This document shows, in pieces, positions 55,058 through 63,483 of a stretch of 64,000 nt of DNA. Where the stretch lies: contig NZ_CP062976.1 of the NCBI RefSeq assembly GCF_014898075.1, positions 1,240,001-1,304,000 on the forward strand, read 5' to 3'. Source of the DNA: Neisseria yangbaofengii (lineage in GTDB: Bacteria; Pseudomonadota; Gammaproteobacteria; Burkholderiales; Neisseriaceae). The notes under the pieces are model-generated. The model was not told the origin of the DNA. It worked only from the letters and a program-made list of their open reading frames with translations, and did not search any database. The position numbers and the translations under genes are program-made. The first letter of the stretch is position 1. Every line of letters starts with the position of its first letter.

Positions 55058-55216
55058 GTTTCTGTATAGGGGGTATACACCCTGATATTCGTTTCTGTGG
55101 GTGTATAGGGGGTATACACCCTGATATTCGTTTCTATGAGTGTTCAGGGGGTGAACACCCTGCAAATTTCAGCTTCGCCCCTTACCCTTAAAAGCCTTTT
55201 AGTGTGCGGACTTTAA
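55058..55216. repeat. Repeat cassette 2: three palindromes plus conserved tail
   Basis: Palindromes at 55063-55079 (short arms), 55099-55121 (GGGTGTATA arms) and 55140-55158 (GTGTTCA arms), all with a GGGGG centre, alternate with CCTGATATTCGTTTCT. The tail (55172-55216) matches that of cassette 1. It lies upstream of the DUF1845-like gene and fills the 303-base gap from 54994 to 55296. Confidence 0.88.
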
Positions 55217-55296
55217 TTACACAGATAACCGACATCTCGGAATCTTGCTTAATCAACTTCCGAAACGTGGATTTTCACTATCGGAGATTCATGGTT

Positions 55297-56748
55297 TTAA
55301 CGGGTGAGTTTCTGTTTCAGCATCTTCTGTATATCGGCAAAGACTTTTCTGCCAAAATCTTTTTCTTTCGGGGTTTCAGACGGCGCTACTGTTTCCGGCA
55401 ATACTCGGTTGGCTGTCATGCGTGCTGTTTCAATTCGCATGTTTCTCACAATGGATGCAAATGAGTAGGTTAAGCCTTCGGGACTGGCAGCCTGTTTGCA
55501 CAAGTGTGTCAGTAAACCCAGCGGACTGTTGACGGGTTTAACCTGACCGGCAATCTCATCAAGAATTTCCTGATATTGGTCGTGGCTGCCATTGGGAAAG
55601 TACTTAACGAAGATGTGTTGGCAGTCTGTTTTCAATTTGGACAGCTTGGAGGGGTATGCCAAACCGTCAAAACGGATGTCTGCATCCCCATTGGAAGGAG
55701 CAGGTGTATCAACCACTACCACATCACATCCCTGTGAAGTTCCAGTACCGGTGTTTGTTGTAGTTGTAATATCCTCCGTAGGAGGATTATTGTAATTATT
55801 ACTATATATATTTTGCCGATTAGTCACTTCTGGCTTTCCCAAATCGTCACTTCTAAACTTCTGACTTTCCCCTTTTGTTACTTCCGAGTTTGCCAATTTG
55901 TCACTTCCCAAATCCTGCCCCGTTTGTGCCTTGCGTGCTGCCAATACACCCAAACGCATTTCCGGCTTCAGGGTGAGGCTGATTTTTTCTTCCAGCATGG
56001 CCATTAGACGTGCGCCATTGATGTGGCTGAAGATACGGGCGTTCTGCTCGTAATGCTTTTCTACCAGCAGACCGGCATTCTTCAACATGGTTCGGGTACG
56101 CTGCTGAGGTTTGTAGCCCAGCATGGTAGCTTCTTCCCATTCTTTGATGGTGGCCGAGTAATACAGACGGCGCATCATAAAGGGGTTGTTCAGATTGGCG
56201 TGACGTGCGCTTTGGTGAAGGGCATTCGACAGGATAACGGCGGCATGGATGTCACCGGTCAACCATACTAAATCGAGGTGGTACACGATGGAGTCGCTGA
56301 AATAGTCACGGATAAATCCTAATTCCTGTTTGCGCCATTCCTCAATGGTCAACTGGGTAATATGCGTTAAACCGAAAGATTCGCAAATGGCTTCAGACAA
56401 TGCCTCCAAATTAACACGCACAGCCAAACGCGCACCCTGGCCGATACGGGCAACCTGAATCAGGTTGAGTTCGACCAGTTTGTCTTTGCACAATCCCTGT
56501 TCACGTTTGGTCAATCCTGTTTCTTCTTCCGTTTCGGCAATAGATTTGAAAATCCAGCCGTCACGGATTTCGACATTGATACCGACCCGCAGCCAGTAAA
56601 GCAGTTGTGACAGATAGGAGGCAGTTTTAAGGCTGCCGGTAATCTGTATCAGGCTGCGGTGTACTACGATACGGCGGCCTGACTGCAAGCGCCGCCAACA
56701 GGCAATAAGATTGCCGTTGAACTCTTTCGGAGGGAGCAGTTCGTTCAT
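55297..56748 (-). CDS. Winged-helix DNA-binding protein, possible replication factor of the element
   Basis: 483 residues. The N-terminal part looks like the winged-helix domain seen in plasmid and phage replication proteins (ASYLSQLLYWLRVG, then WIFKSIAETEEETGLTKREQ). The centre predicts a second helical DNA-binding unit (MMRRLYYSATIKEWEEATML). A disordered Thr/Asn/Asp stretch near 300-360 (TTTTNTGTGTSQGCDVV) precedes a helical tail. SPI-7-like elements carry a replication-type protein (STY4528 family) at this position. GGGAGG lies four bases before the ATG. Membership is inferred. Confidence 0.55.
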   Translation of the reverse strand: MNELLPPKEFNGNLIACWRRLQSGRRIVVHRSLIQITGSLKTASYLSQLLYWLRVGINVEIRDGWIFKSIAETEEETGLTKREQGLCKDKLVELNLIQVARIGQGARLAVRVNLEALSEAICESFGLTHITQLTIEEWRKQELGFIRDYFSDSIVYHLDLVWLTGDIHAAVILSNALHQSARHANLNNPFMMRRLYYSATIKEWEEATMLGYKPQQRTRTMLKNAGLLVEKHYEQNARIFSHINGARLMAMLEEKISLTLKPEMRLGVLAARKAQTGQDLGSDKLANSEVTKGESQKFRSDDLGKPEVTNRQNIYSNNYNNPPTEDITTTTNTGTGTSQGCDVVVVDTPAPSNGDADIRFDGLAYPSKLSKLKTDCQHIFVKYFPNGSHDQYQEILDEIAGQVKPVNSPLGLLTHLCKQAASPEGLTYSFASIVRNMRIETARMTANRVLPETVAPSETPKEKDFGRKVFADIQKMLKQKLTR

Positions 56749-56757
56749 GATGCCTCC

Positions 56758-57501
56758 CTATGCCTGCGGGTTATGCAGATACTGCCATGACAGATCCGCT
56801 ATGGCTTTATGGTTCAGGCGGAATACGGTCAGTTCGTATAAAGGATGCCGACCCGCTTCCAATAATCCGGCTTTAGCCAAAGCTTTCATGGCGTGCTGTT
56901 GCTCTGCCTCATTCAACATTGACATGGTCTTTACCTGGTTCTCGGTATAGAGAATCCATTCACTAAAATCACCGCGTTTGTCGGGTGTTTGATAGCGTTG
57001 TTGTGCCTGAACCATAAAATAGAACAACACATCGTTGATTTTGAGGCCGGATTGCAGCATGGCTGCCGCACACAGCCGGTCAACCGGAACGGACGGCTTC
57101 ATGCTGTATGTGCTGTCGCCGCGCAAAGCGTTATCCTGTTCGCGCAGCGCATCAGAGAAGTGTTTTTCGTTCAGGCTATATACGGTATTCATCCCGGAGC
57201 GTTCAGACAACAAAAAGCCCTGTTTCTTCAATAGACGGCGCACGTTATGCCATCGGCTCTGCCCAAATCCTAAGCCATCACGCATATCGGCATCGCTGAT
57301 GGTTACTGACTGACCATAAGGGCAGCTACGAACCATCCATGATAAGAAGTAACCGGCATAGGTATCGCCCGCCAACTGGCCGTAAGCGGGAACATACAGC
57401 ACCGGTTCTTCCATCAAAGAGCCTAATACGCTGGTAATGACTTGGTTCTGTTCGATTTCCACAAGTTCGGGATACTCGTACAGGTTTAATACATTGTTCA
57501 T
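56758..57501 (-). CDS. Winged-helix protein, paralogous in style to its downstream neighbour
   Basis: 247 residues with a winged-helix-like core (AGYFLSWMVRSCPYGQSVTI, then MRDGLGFGQSRWHNVRRLLK and GFLLSERSGMNTVYSLN). The middle segment (RGDFSEWILYTENQVKTMSM) again looks like a helix-turn-helix. The overall plan resembles the N-terminal half of the 483-residue neighbour. A role in replication or regulation of the element is likely but unproven. Its ATG overlaps the preceding DUF2857 gene stop by four bases. Confidence 0.55.
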   Translation of the reverse strand: MNNVLNLYEYPELVEIEQNQVITSVLGSLMEEPVLYVPAYGQLAGDTYAGYFLSWMVRSCPYGQSVTISDADMRDGLGFGQSRWHNVRRLLKKQGFLLSERSGMNTVYSLNEKHFSDALREQDNALRGDSTYSMKPSVPVDRLCAAAMLQSGLKINDVLFYFMVQAQQRYQTPDKRGDFSEWILYTENQVKTMSMLNEAEQQHAMKALAKAGLLEAGRHPLYELTVFRLNHKAIADLSWQYLHNPQA

Positions 57502-58142
57502 TTCAGATACTCCGAGATGGCAGTATTCAACTGGGAAAGGTCATAGTCGGGAAAGGCTTTGTGCAGCAGTTGATAGCGCGTATAACTGTCTTTCTCCTGT
57601 TCGCACAATTCCTCCCAGTAAGCTGCAACCGTCAGTTGCTCTTCCAGCTCCAGTGTTTTACGTCGGCCGACTGCTACCGGCAGGTTCATTTCTGCACGCA
57701 GTTTCTTAATGTCGGCCGATGCCAGCATCGCGCACATATTCAGGATCATGATGTTACTCGCACCATGAGCAACCAGCCATTCGCATTGCTGCATCTGGCG
57801 TTGGCGCTTCTCGTTCTGTTCGCGCTCGATACGCATGATTTCCTGTAAAGTGTTTAGGTCGATACGGACTTCTAATACTCCTGCCAGGCGTTCGGCAATC
57901 GTGCCGACTTGTTCCGCTGTCAGTTTGCTCAGATATTCGAATACCTCAGCGTATTTACCAATCATCACGGAATTGGTTATGCGTTCCTGCTTGCATGGCG
58001 AACCGGCAGCAAGGATATTCAGAATCTGTGCATAGAGCGGGGCGTTCTTGCCTGTCAGCCGCATCTTGTAGGTATCTGCAGCCGACATCACGACAGGTTG
58101 GCGGCGTGCCGTATTTCTCAACATTCTTCGTTCGGGAAACAT
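57498..58142 (-). CDS. DUF2857 protein (element maintenance), copy 1
   Basis: 214 residues. The DUF2857 pattern is visible: IDLNTLQEIMRIEREQNEKR, then a conserved CEWLVAHGASNIMILNMCAM, IKKLRAEMNLPVAVGRRKTL and EEQLTVAAYWEEL. This family always accompanies the parA/parB genes of SPI-7-type elements; its role is not known. A strong GAGGAGG lies seven bases before the ATG at 58142. It follows parB by 15 bases. A second, diverged copy starts at 63473 on the other strand. Confidence 0.75.
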   Translation of the reverse strand: MFPERRMLRNTARRQPVVMSAADTYKMRLTGKNAPLYAQILNILAAGSPCKQERITNSVMIGKYAEVFEYLSKLTAEQVGTIAERLAGVLEVRIDLNTLQEIMRIEREQNEKRQRQMQQCEWLVAHGASNIMILNMCAMLASADIKKLRAEMNLPVAVGRRKTLELEEQLTVAAYWEELCEQEKDSYTRYQLLHKAFPDYDLSQLNTAISEYLK

Positions 58143-58157
58143 ACTCCGTCCTCCTCG

Positions 58158-59822
58158 TCAAACGGGTTTGAACACATCCATTTTCGGCCAGCCGCAACGG
58201 TGTGCATTGATAACCGCCTGCAGATATTCGAACAACAGCGGTGACAGTTCTTCATCACCCGTCATCAGGTAATAGACGTTCAGGTTCAGATTGTCGAAAC
58301 CGCCCGCTCCCAAAGTGTATTCAACCACGTCTTTAAATAATTCCGGATCGCGGTAAGCGGCCGCCAGTACGGGATGTCTGCGTTCGTTTGCCAAAAACGG
58401 ATTGTATTTTTGCAGCATATCAGGCGAACCGAACAGTTCGGATTCGTTGCTGGTCTGCCACAAATAACCAAAGACGACTGAGGCACGCGGATGACGGATG
58501 TTCAGACTGCCGTTTATCAGCAGGTTACCGCGCCATTCGTCACTGGAAAAATCCGGCAAATCCAGCATGTAGCCGTAAGGCATTTTGTCGTCAAATATTA
58601 GGAAATCACGGATGTTGGCTGCATTTGTTAGGTTAATCACAGCAGTATGCAGGGCTTTGATTGCCTGATTTTCATCTAAGGCTACCGCTGCGGCAGCCGA
58701 AGGCAGGGTTACGGGATTATGGGCAGAATCGGAAGTAGGGGATTCGGCCGCAGATTGAGGAAGAGGGCGGTTACTGGTTTCAGTTTCGCGTATGAATGCC
58801 TCGTAATGCGGTTCGACCGCCTTCCGAGCCACGCTGTCGCTCTGCACATCAGGCGTTGCTGTTGTTTCCGCTTTTTCCTGCGTCTCCGAATCGGACGCTG
58901 TTCCAGTTTCGGCGGCGGAAGCCGCGCCATGGCCGCTTGGAGAAGCTGTCCCAGTTTCCTGTTTGATGCCGTAAACGGCCTCAAACTGCTGTTGCAGATA
59001 TGCTTGAAGCGCCGGAACATCGAGTTCCGTCTCTTCAATATGGTCGCTGTGCCATGTATCTAACGTAGCCTCCCAAAAGTCGGCAAACGCTGTCCCAGTT
59101 TCATGCTCGGAAGCAAGCTGTCCCAGTAATTCGTTGTATTGTTTGCGGATGGCCGAACTTTTAGATAAGGAAAGGTCATTACAGAACTTGCCGAGTGCGC
59201 TCAGGTTGTCAGTAGCAAAGAAGTAGAGAGATACTGCGCCTAATGAAATAGACAGGCCTTTTTTACCAAACTCATCCACCAACTTGCGCAAACCCAAGGT
59301 TTGAGAGGATTTTTCTTGCAACATATCGCGGATTTCCGCATACGCGCAGGCTTTGTCCCAAAAAACCATATCCGCACGCTGTTCGTTTTCAATCAGGTGG
59401 GCGATTTGGATGTCTTCGTCGTTGGTGTATTCAATATAGATGCACGGAATGCTTGCAAAACGGGCATCGTCGGTTTCCTCATACAGTTCTTTGACGATTT
59501 TAAGGCGAGTATTACCGCCTTGTGCCAGTATGTATTTACCGGAATCGGGGCGACGGGTCACATGCACGGGGTGCTGTACGCCCGATGCGCGGATAGAAGC
59601 TTTGATTTGTCCGTACAATTCCTCGTCGTGTTGGCGGCGGGGATTTTTGTCGAAAAAATCAATGTCGTTGACTGATAAATTGAGGAACATGCCCGGCATA
59701 TTTTGCGGGGCAGTATTCAGATTCATACCGGTTTGTGTCGGATTGGCAACGAGCAGGCTGGAATTGACCAAGCCGCCCGTCAGTTTCCGAGTCGGTCTGA
59801 TGGGTTGGTTGCCGTTGGACAT
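58158..59822 (-). CDS. parB: ParB-like DNA-binding partition protein, copy 1
   Basis: 554 residues. The N-terminal ParB/Spo0J domain is clear: IDFFDKNPRRQHDEELYGQI, GVQHPVHVTRRP, YILAQGGNTRLKIVKELYE and the CTP/DNA box AHLIENEQRADM. A helix-turn-helix part follows (LGLRKLVDEFGKKGLSISLG). The middle is low complexity with repeated ETGTAS. The C-terminal 180 residues form a separate domain (PYGYMLDLPDFSSDEWRG). It is coupled to parA upstream and DUF2857 downstream. It is similar throughout to copy 2 at 61909, with a matching C-terminal domain. Confidence 0.9.
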   Translation of the reverse strand: MSNGNQPIRPTRKLTGGLVNSSLLVANPTQTGMNLNTAPQNMPGMFLNLSVNDIDFFDKNPRRQHDEELYGQIKASIRASGVQHPVHVTRRPDSGKYILAQGGNTRLKIVKELYEETDDARFASIPCIYIEYTNDEDIQIAHLIENEQRADMVFWDKACAYAEIRDMLQEKSSQTLGLRKLVDEFGKKGLSISLGAVSLYFFATDNLSALGKFCNDLSLSKSSAIRKQYNELLGQLASEHETGTAFADFWEATLDTWHSDHIEETELDVPALQAYLQQQFEAVYGIKQETGTASPSGHGAASAAETGTASDSETQEKAETTATPDVQSDSVARKAVEPHYEAFIRETETSNRPLPQSAAESPTSDSAHNPVTLPSAAAAVALDENQAIKALHTAVINLTNAANIRDFLIFDDKMPYGYMLDLPDFSSDEWRGNLLINGSLNIRHPRASVVFGYLWQTSNESELFGSPDMLQKYNPFLANERRHPVLAAAYRDPELFKDVVEYTLGAGGFDNLNLNVYYLMTGDEELSPLLFEYLQAVINAHRCGWPKMDVFKPV

Positions 59823-59824
59823 GA

Positions 59825-60736
59825 TTATTCTCCCGCTGTATCGGTTTCAGGTTCTTCTGTACCGTATTCGCTGTACAAATCGGCCATATTATTGAAGAAA
59901 GTGCCTTCCAACTGCTGATCTTTAATCGGCGGGAAAAGCTCATACACGAGAGAAGTCATTACTGAGAGTGCAGATTCGGACTTGCCTGCGTGTTCGCGTT
60001 CGTGGCAATGTACCGGAATCCGATAAGTAGAGGCTTCCAAATAGGCTTTGGCATACGGAATAACCGTGTTCAGAATCTGATTTTTACCGTCAATGGAAGT
60101 ATTGAATTCGGCTTTGATTTCATCAGCAATCAGACGGGCATTACGCGAACGGTCTTGCGCGTAAATCAAGGCACGCAGAGGCGGAACCTCTAAGTTGATG
60201 GCCGAACCGAGGCTGAGGCGTTCCAGCAGACCCAACGTACCTTTCAAAAACTCACGCGTGCTGAGTGCGCTCGGATTGATTGGGCTGAGGAGCATGGTTG
60301 AAGCATAGACAACAGCATCCTGAACCGGACCGACAGCTCCTTGGGTGTCGATAATAACAATATCGTAATTGGTCTGAATGAACGGATGAACCAGCTTCGA
60401 ACGCAGCAAAACGGCGCGGTCGATGCGGTTTTGGACATTGATACGGACATCATCCGACAGGTTGTTTGACAGGATAATGTCCAAATTCGGATAAACCGTA
60501 TTGGAAACGGTAGATGAAATGGTATTTTCGGAATTATCTCCCAAAAGCAACTCGACAATACCGTTCGGTGCAACGTAATGCAGCGGATAGTATTTGCTCA
60601 AAGATGCTTGAGGGTCGGCATCAATCATTAATACACGGAAGCCCATATCGGCAAGCATGCCGCCGATGTTTGCAGTAACAGTTGTTTTTCCTGTTCCACC
60701 TTTGGTTCCCACGGTTCCAAGAGTCATAATAGGCAT
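59825..60736 (-). CDS. parA: ParA-family partition ATPase, copy 1
   Basis: The start at 60736 (AAAGGT eight bases upstream) gives 303 residues. It begins with the deviant Walker A TVGTKGGTGKTTVTANI. The Asp of Walker A' is in VLMIDADPQASLSKYYPLHY, the Walker B Asp in YDIVIIDTQGAVGP, and basic PPLRALIYAQDRSRNARLIA follows. Members segregate DNA or position cargo. In gonococci, ParA of the related island is required for DNA secretion. A further upstream frame, to 60928, covers the dif site and is not a credible start. It is divergent from copy 2 at 61013. Confidence 0.92.
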   Translation of the reverse strand: MPIMTLGTVGTKGGTGKTTVTANIGGMLADMGFRVLMIDADPQASLSKYYPLHYVAPNGIVELLLGDNSENTISSTVSNTVYPNLDIILSNNLSDDVRINVQNRIDRAVLLRSKLVHPFIQTNYDIVIIDTQGAVGPVQDAVVYASTMLLSPINPSALSTREFLKGTLGLLERLSLGSAINLEVPPLRALIYAQDRSRNARLIADEIKAEFNTSIDGKNQILNTVIPYAKAYLEASTYRIPVHCHEREHAGKSESALSVMTSLVYELFPPIKDQQLEGTFFNNMADLYSEYGTEEPETDTAGE

Positions 60737-60847
60737 AGGATGACCTTTGTAAAATTGCGTTAAAAATAAGCCTATACCGTATATCTTGACTGTTTTAAAC
60801 CACTTCGAACGCCGGTTTGGAGATTTTACCAAAGGCAGCGTTCTTTG

Positions 60848-60875
60848 ATTTCGCATAATGTATATTATGTTAAAT
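60848..60875 (+). other. dif: Near-perfect neisserial dif site (XerCD)
   Basis: The 28-bp site has XerC arm ATTTCGCATAA, six-base centre TGTATA and XerD arm TTATGTTAAAT, which as I remember the neisserial dif consensus differs at one base of 28 (second position, T for G). It lies in the 276-base gap between the two divergent parA genes. Apart from possible promoters the gap holds no gene. Confidence 0.9.
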
Positions 60876-61012
60876 TTTAGACTGAGGCTCCGAAGTGTCT
60901 GAATTTGGCAACGGCATCCCACCGTCAAAAGGCATTATTTATCCCCCTTTTTTGGGTAAAAGATGGAAATTTATTTTTATTAACTTCCATTTTTCAATAG
61001 TAAGGATAAATT

Positions 61013-61912
61013 ATGTCTGCACCCGTAATTTTAGCCGCCACCTCAACCAAAGGCGGGGTCGGCAAAACCACTTTGCTGGCAAATGCCTCGGCTGTACTGG
61101 CCGATATCGGCCTGCGTGTCCTCATGGTTGATGCCGATGTTCAACCGTCACTTTCCAAGTATTATCCGCTCAACTACCGTGCACCTAACGGTATCGTAGA
61201 ATTGCTGCTTGGCGATAATTCTGATACCAATGTACGCTCAACAGTGTCCAATACGATTTTCCCAAATCTGGATATCATCATTTCCAACAATATCTCGGCC
61301 GATATCCAAACCAAAATCGCCAATCGTGCCGACCGTGCTTTCTTGTTGAAAGCCAAATTCCAAAATCCTTTCTTTCAAAATAATTACGATGTCATTTTAA
61401 TCGATACGCAAGGCGCAGTCGGTGCCTTGCAGGATGCAGCTTCCTTCGCCGCCAGCTGTCTGATTACTCCTATCATGCCTGAAATCCTCAGTGCCCGTGA
61501 GTTCGTCACCGGTACTCAGGAAGCTTTGTCACGACTGGCTCAAGGTGAAGTAATGGGACTTGGCACCCCACAGCTGCGTGCCATTATCTACGCTCAAGAC
61601 CGCAGCAAAGATGCAAAACTGATTGCCCAAGAAATCCGCGAATTTTTCAGTGTGTCACTCGATGACCGTAAAAAGCTGCTCCAAACCACCGTTCCGGAAG
61701 CAAAGTCGTATAAAGAAGCGGCAACATTGCGTATCCCTGTGCATTGCCATGAGCAGCAGCACCCGGGCAAGCTGATGCCTGCCTATGAGGTGATGCACAA
61801 TATTGTTTACGAAATTTTCCCAGGGATCCAAGAACGTCAACTGCGCGGAAGCTGTTTCAACAACATGACCACCCTGCTGCCTGAAGAAAAATCTGCGGAG
61901 GTATTGTCATGA
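61013..61912 (+). CDS. parA: ParA-family partition ATPase, copy 2
   Basis: 299 residues with deviant Walker A ATSTKGGVGKTTLLANA, VLMVDADVQPSLSKYYPLNY, and YDVILIDTQGAVGALQ. It is colinear with copy 1 at 59825 throughout (same NIVEL-type IVELLLGDNSDTNV, ISNNISADIQTKIANRADRA and ATLRIPVHCHEQQHPGKLMP). It lies just outside the dif site and reads outward. AAGGATAAATT precedes the ATG. Its stop overlaps parB copy 2 by four bases. Confidence 0.92.
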   Translation: MSAPVILAATSTKGGVGKTTLLANASAVLADIGLRVLMVDADVQPSLSKYYPLNYRAPNGIVELLLGDNSDTNVRSTVSNTIFPNLDIIISNNISADIQTKIANRADRAFLLKAKFQNPFFQNNYDVILIDTQGAVGALQDAASFAASCLITPIMPEILSAREFVTGTQEALSRLAQGEVMGLGTPQLRAIIYAQDRSKDAKLIAQEIREFFSVSLDDRKKLLQTTVPEAKSYKEAATLRIPVHCHEQQHPGKLMPAYEVMHNIVYEIFPGIQERQLRGSCFNNMTTLLPEEKSAEVLS

Positions 61913-63483
61913 ATGGAAATCAATTGACCCAAGGTGTGGCCGGTTTAAGCCTCCATATCGGTACCCCGGTTCAGACAAACATGCTCTTAAATGACAAACC
62001 GGCCATGGCTAACGGCATGTTCATGCAGCTGCCGGTGGCAGAAATCGAGTTTTTCGACAAAAACCCGCGCCGCCAACATGATGAGGCCAGCTACGCTGCC
62101 ATCAAAGAATCCATCCGTGCCACCGGTATCCAACAGCCTGTGCATGTGACCCAGCGTCCGGGAGAAAACCATTATGTTCTGGCTCAAGGGGGCAATACAC
62201 GTTTGAAAATCATGCGGGAACTGTATCAGGAAACAGAAGAAAGCCGTTTCCGAAACATTCCCTGTTTCTACGTGGCCTATACAAACGAAACCGATCTTCA
62301 GATCGCCCATTTAATCGAAAATGAGCAGCGTGCAGAGATGTGCTTTTGGGATAAGGCCTGTGCTTATGCGGAAGTCCGCGATATTTTTCAGGATGAGAGC
62401 GACAAACGCCTTTCCCTGCGCGAATTGGAGGTGATGTTTGGTGCGGCCGGTTTGATTGTCTCATACCAAGCGTTAAGCCTGTTCTTCTTTGCCTCAGATT
62501 CTTTACAGGAACTGGGTCGTTATGCCTATGAACTGTCAAATCCGAAGGTATCAGAAATCAAAAAATTGCATACAGCCATGGCAGCTGCAGCCAAAAAAGC
62601 CGGTGAGGCCGACGGCTTCCTCGCAACATGGTCGGATATTCTGGAACAGTGGCACGAACAATTCACAGCGGACACTTTGGATGTGACCGCCCTGCTCGAT
62701 TTTGTCAGCGGCCGCTTTGAAGCAGTATATGGCACAGCCGCCTTTATTGATGAAGATAAAACTGACTCAATTGACATCCAATATTCGGAATCTGATTCAA
62801 ACTCCTTAGAAAATTATCCATCTTCTGCAAAATTAAACGCTGAAGAAACCGGTGCAGTGCAGCACCAAGCTGCACCTGCCGCCACAGGCGGCACACCTGT
62901 GTCCAACAAAACTGTGCCAGTGTCTTTCACGCCGACAGGCGCGGCGCGGCCGGAGGTCGACCCTCCGGCTGGGACGGCTCATACGGCGGAAGCTGGAACA
63001 GCCGGACAAATCACCAAAAACCTGCATACCGCAGTCAAAAAATGGCTGAACCGTGTCGGCCTGGGCGAATGTTTTAAAAGCAATCCCGCTTTCCCGCTTG
63101 GCTTCTACATCGAATATCCGGACTTTTCAGCGATTGCCAACAACCCTGATGTAATTTCCCCTTTCATTGTCGATAACCTGCATGCCGAGGCCGGTAATGT
63201 GTTTACCTATTTGTGGAAGCTGTGCGGGTTGGATGAGCTGATGCTCAATATTGATGATGCGGACAATCCTATTCTGGCACTCCCTGAAGATTCTAAGGTC
63301 CGTATCGCCTATCACGATCCGGACAAATGGGATGAGTTTCTGAATTTCGGGATTGGCGAACGCCCTGCTTTGATTAACTGTGTCTTGGGCTGGCAAACCC
63401 GTGCGGATCATCCCTTCTGCGCTGTTTTGGACGAAATCCACCTGCTTGTGCGGCAAATCAACGGGGGGCGGCATGATGGCTAA
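61909..63483 (+). CDS. parB: ParB-like DNA-binding partition protein, copy 2
   Basis: 524 residues, clearly paralogous to the 58158 copy. It has IEFFDKNPRRQHDEASYAAI, GIQQPVHVTQRP, YVLAQGGNTRLKIMRELYQ, LIENEQRAEMCFWDKACAYA and then LSLRELEVMFGAAGLIVSYQ. A disordered, Ser/Ala/Pro-rich middle follows, then a C-terminal domain (PLGFYIEYPDFSAIA) equivalent to that of copy 1. It overlaps the start of the following DUF2857 gene by 11 bases, so the trio is translationally coupled. Confidence 0.9.
   Translation: MNGNQLTQGVAGLSLHIGTPVQTNMLLNDKPAMANGMFMQLPVAEIEFFDKNPRRQHDEASYAAIKESIRATGIQQPVHVTQRPGENHYVLAQGGNTRLKIMRELYQETEESRFRNIPCFYVAYTNETDLQIAHLIENEQRAEMCFWDKACAYAEVRDIFQDESDKRLSLRELEVMFGAAGLIVSYQALSLFFFASDSLQELGRYAYELSNPKVSEIKKLHTAMAAAAKKAGEADGFLATWSDILEQWHEQFTADTLDVTALLDFVSGRFEAVYGTAAFIDEDKTDSIDIQYSESDSNSLENYPSSAKLNAEETGAVQHQAAPAATGGTPVSNKTVPVSFTPTGAARPEVDPPAGTAHTAEAGTAGQITKNLHTAVKKWLNRVGLGECFKSNPAFPLGFYIEYPDFSAIANNPDVISPFIVDNLHAEAGNVFTYLWKLCGLDELMLNIDDADNPILALPEDSKVRIAYHDPDKWDEFLNFGIGERPALINCVLGWQTRADHPFCAVLDEIHLLVRQINGGRHDG

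Noticed and set aside
54994-55119. N-terminal extension of the DUF1845-like gene with YTPYTP repeats
   Set aside because: The peptide is just a translation of the palindromic repeat cassette; a good ribosome site marks ATG 54993 as the start.
58850-58990. Repeated TGTCCCAGTTTC words in parB copy 1 as a CRISPR-like array
   Set aside because: Copies are short, irregularly spaced and in frame; they encode the low-complexity ETGTAS stretch.
60737-60928. N-terminal extension of parA copy 1 across dif
   Set aside because: It would read through the dif site and adds a non-conserved tail; AAAGGT before 60736 fits the Walker A position of ParA proteins.
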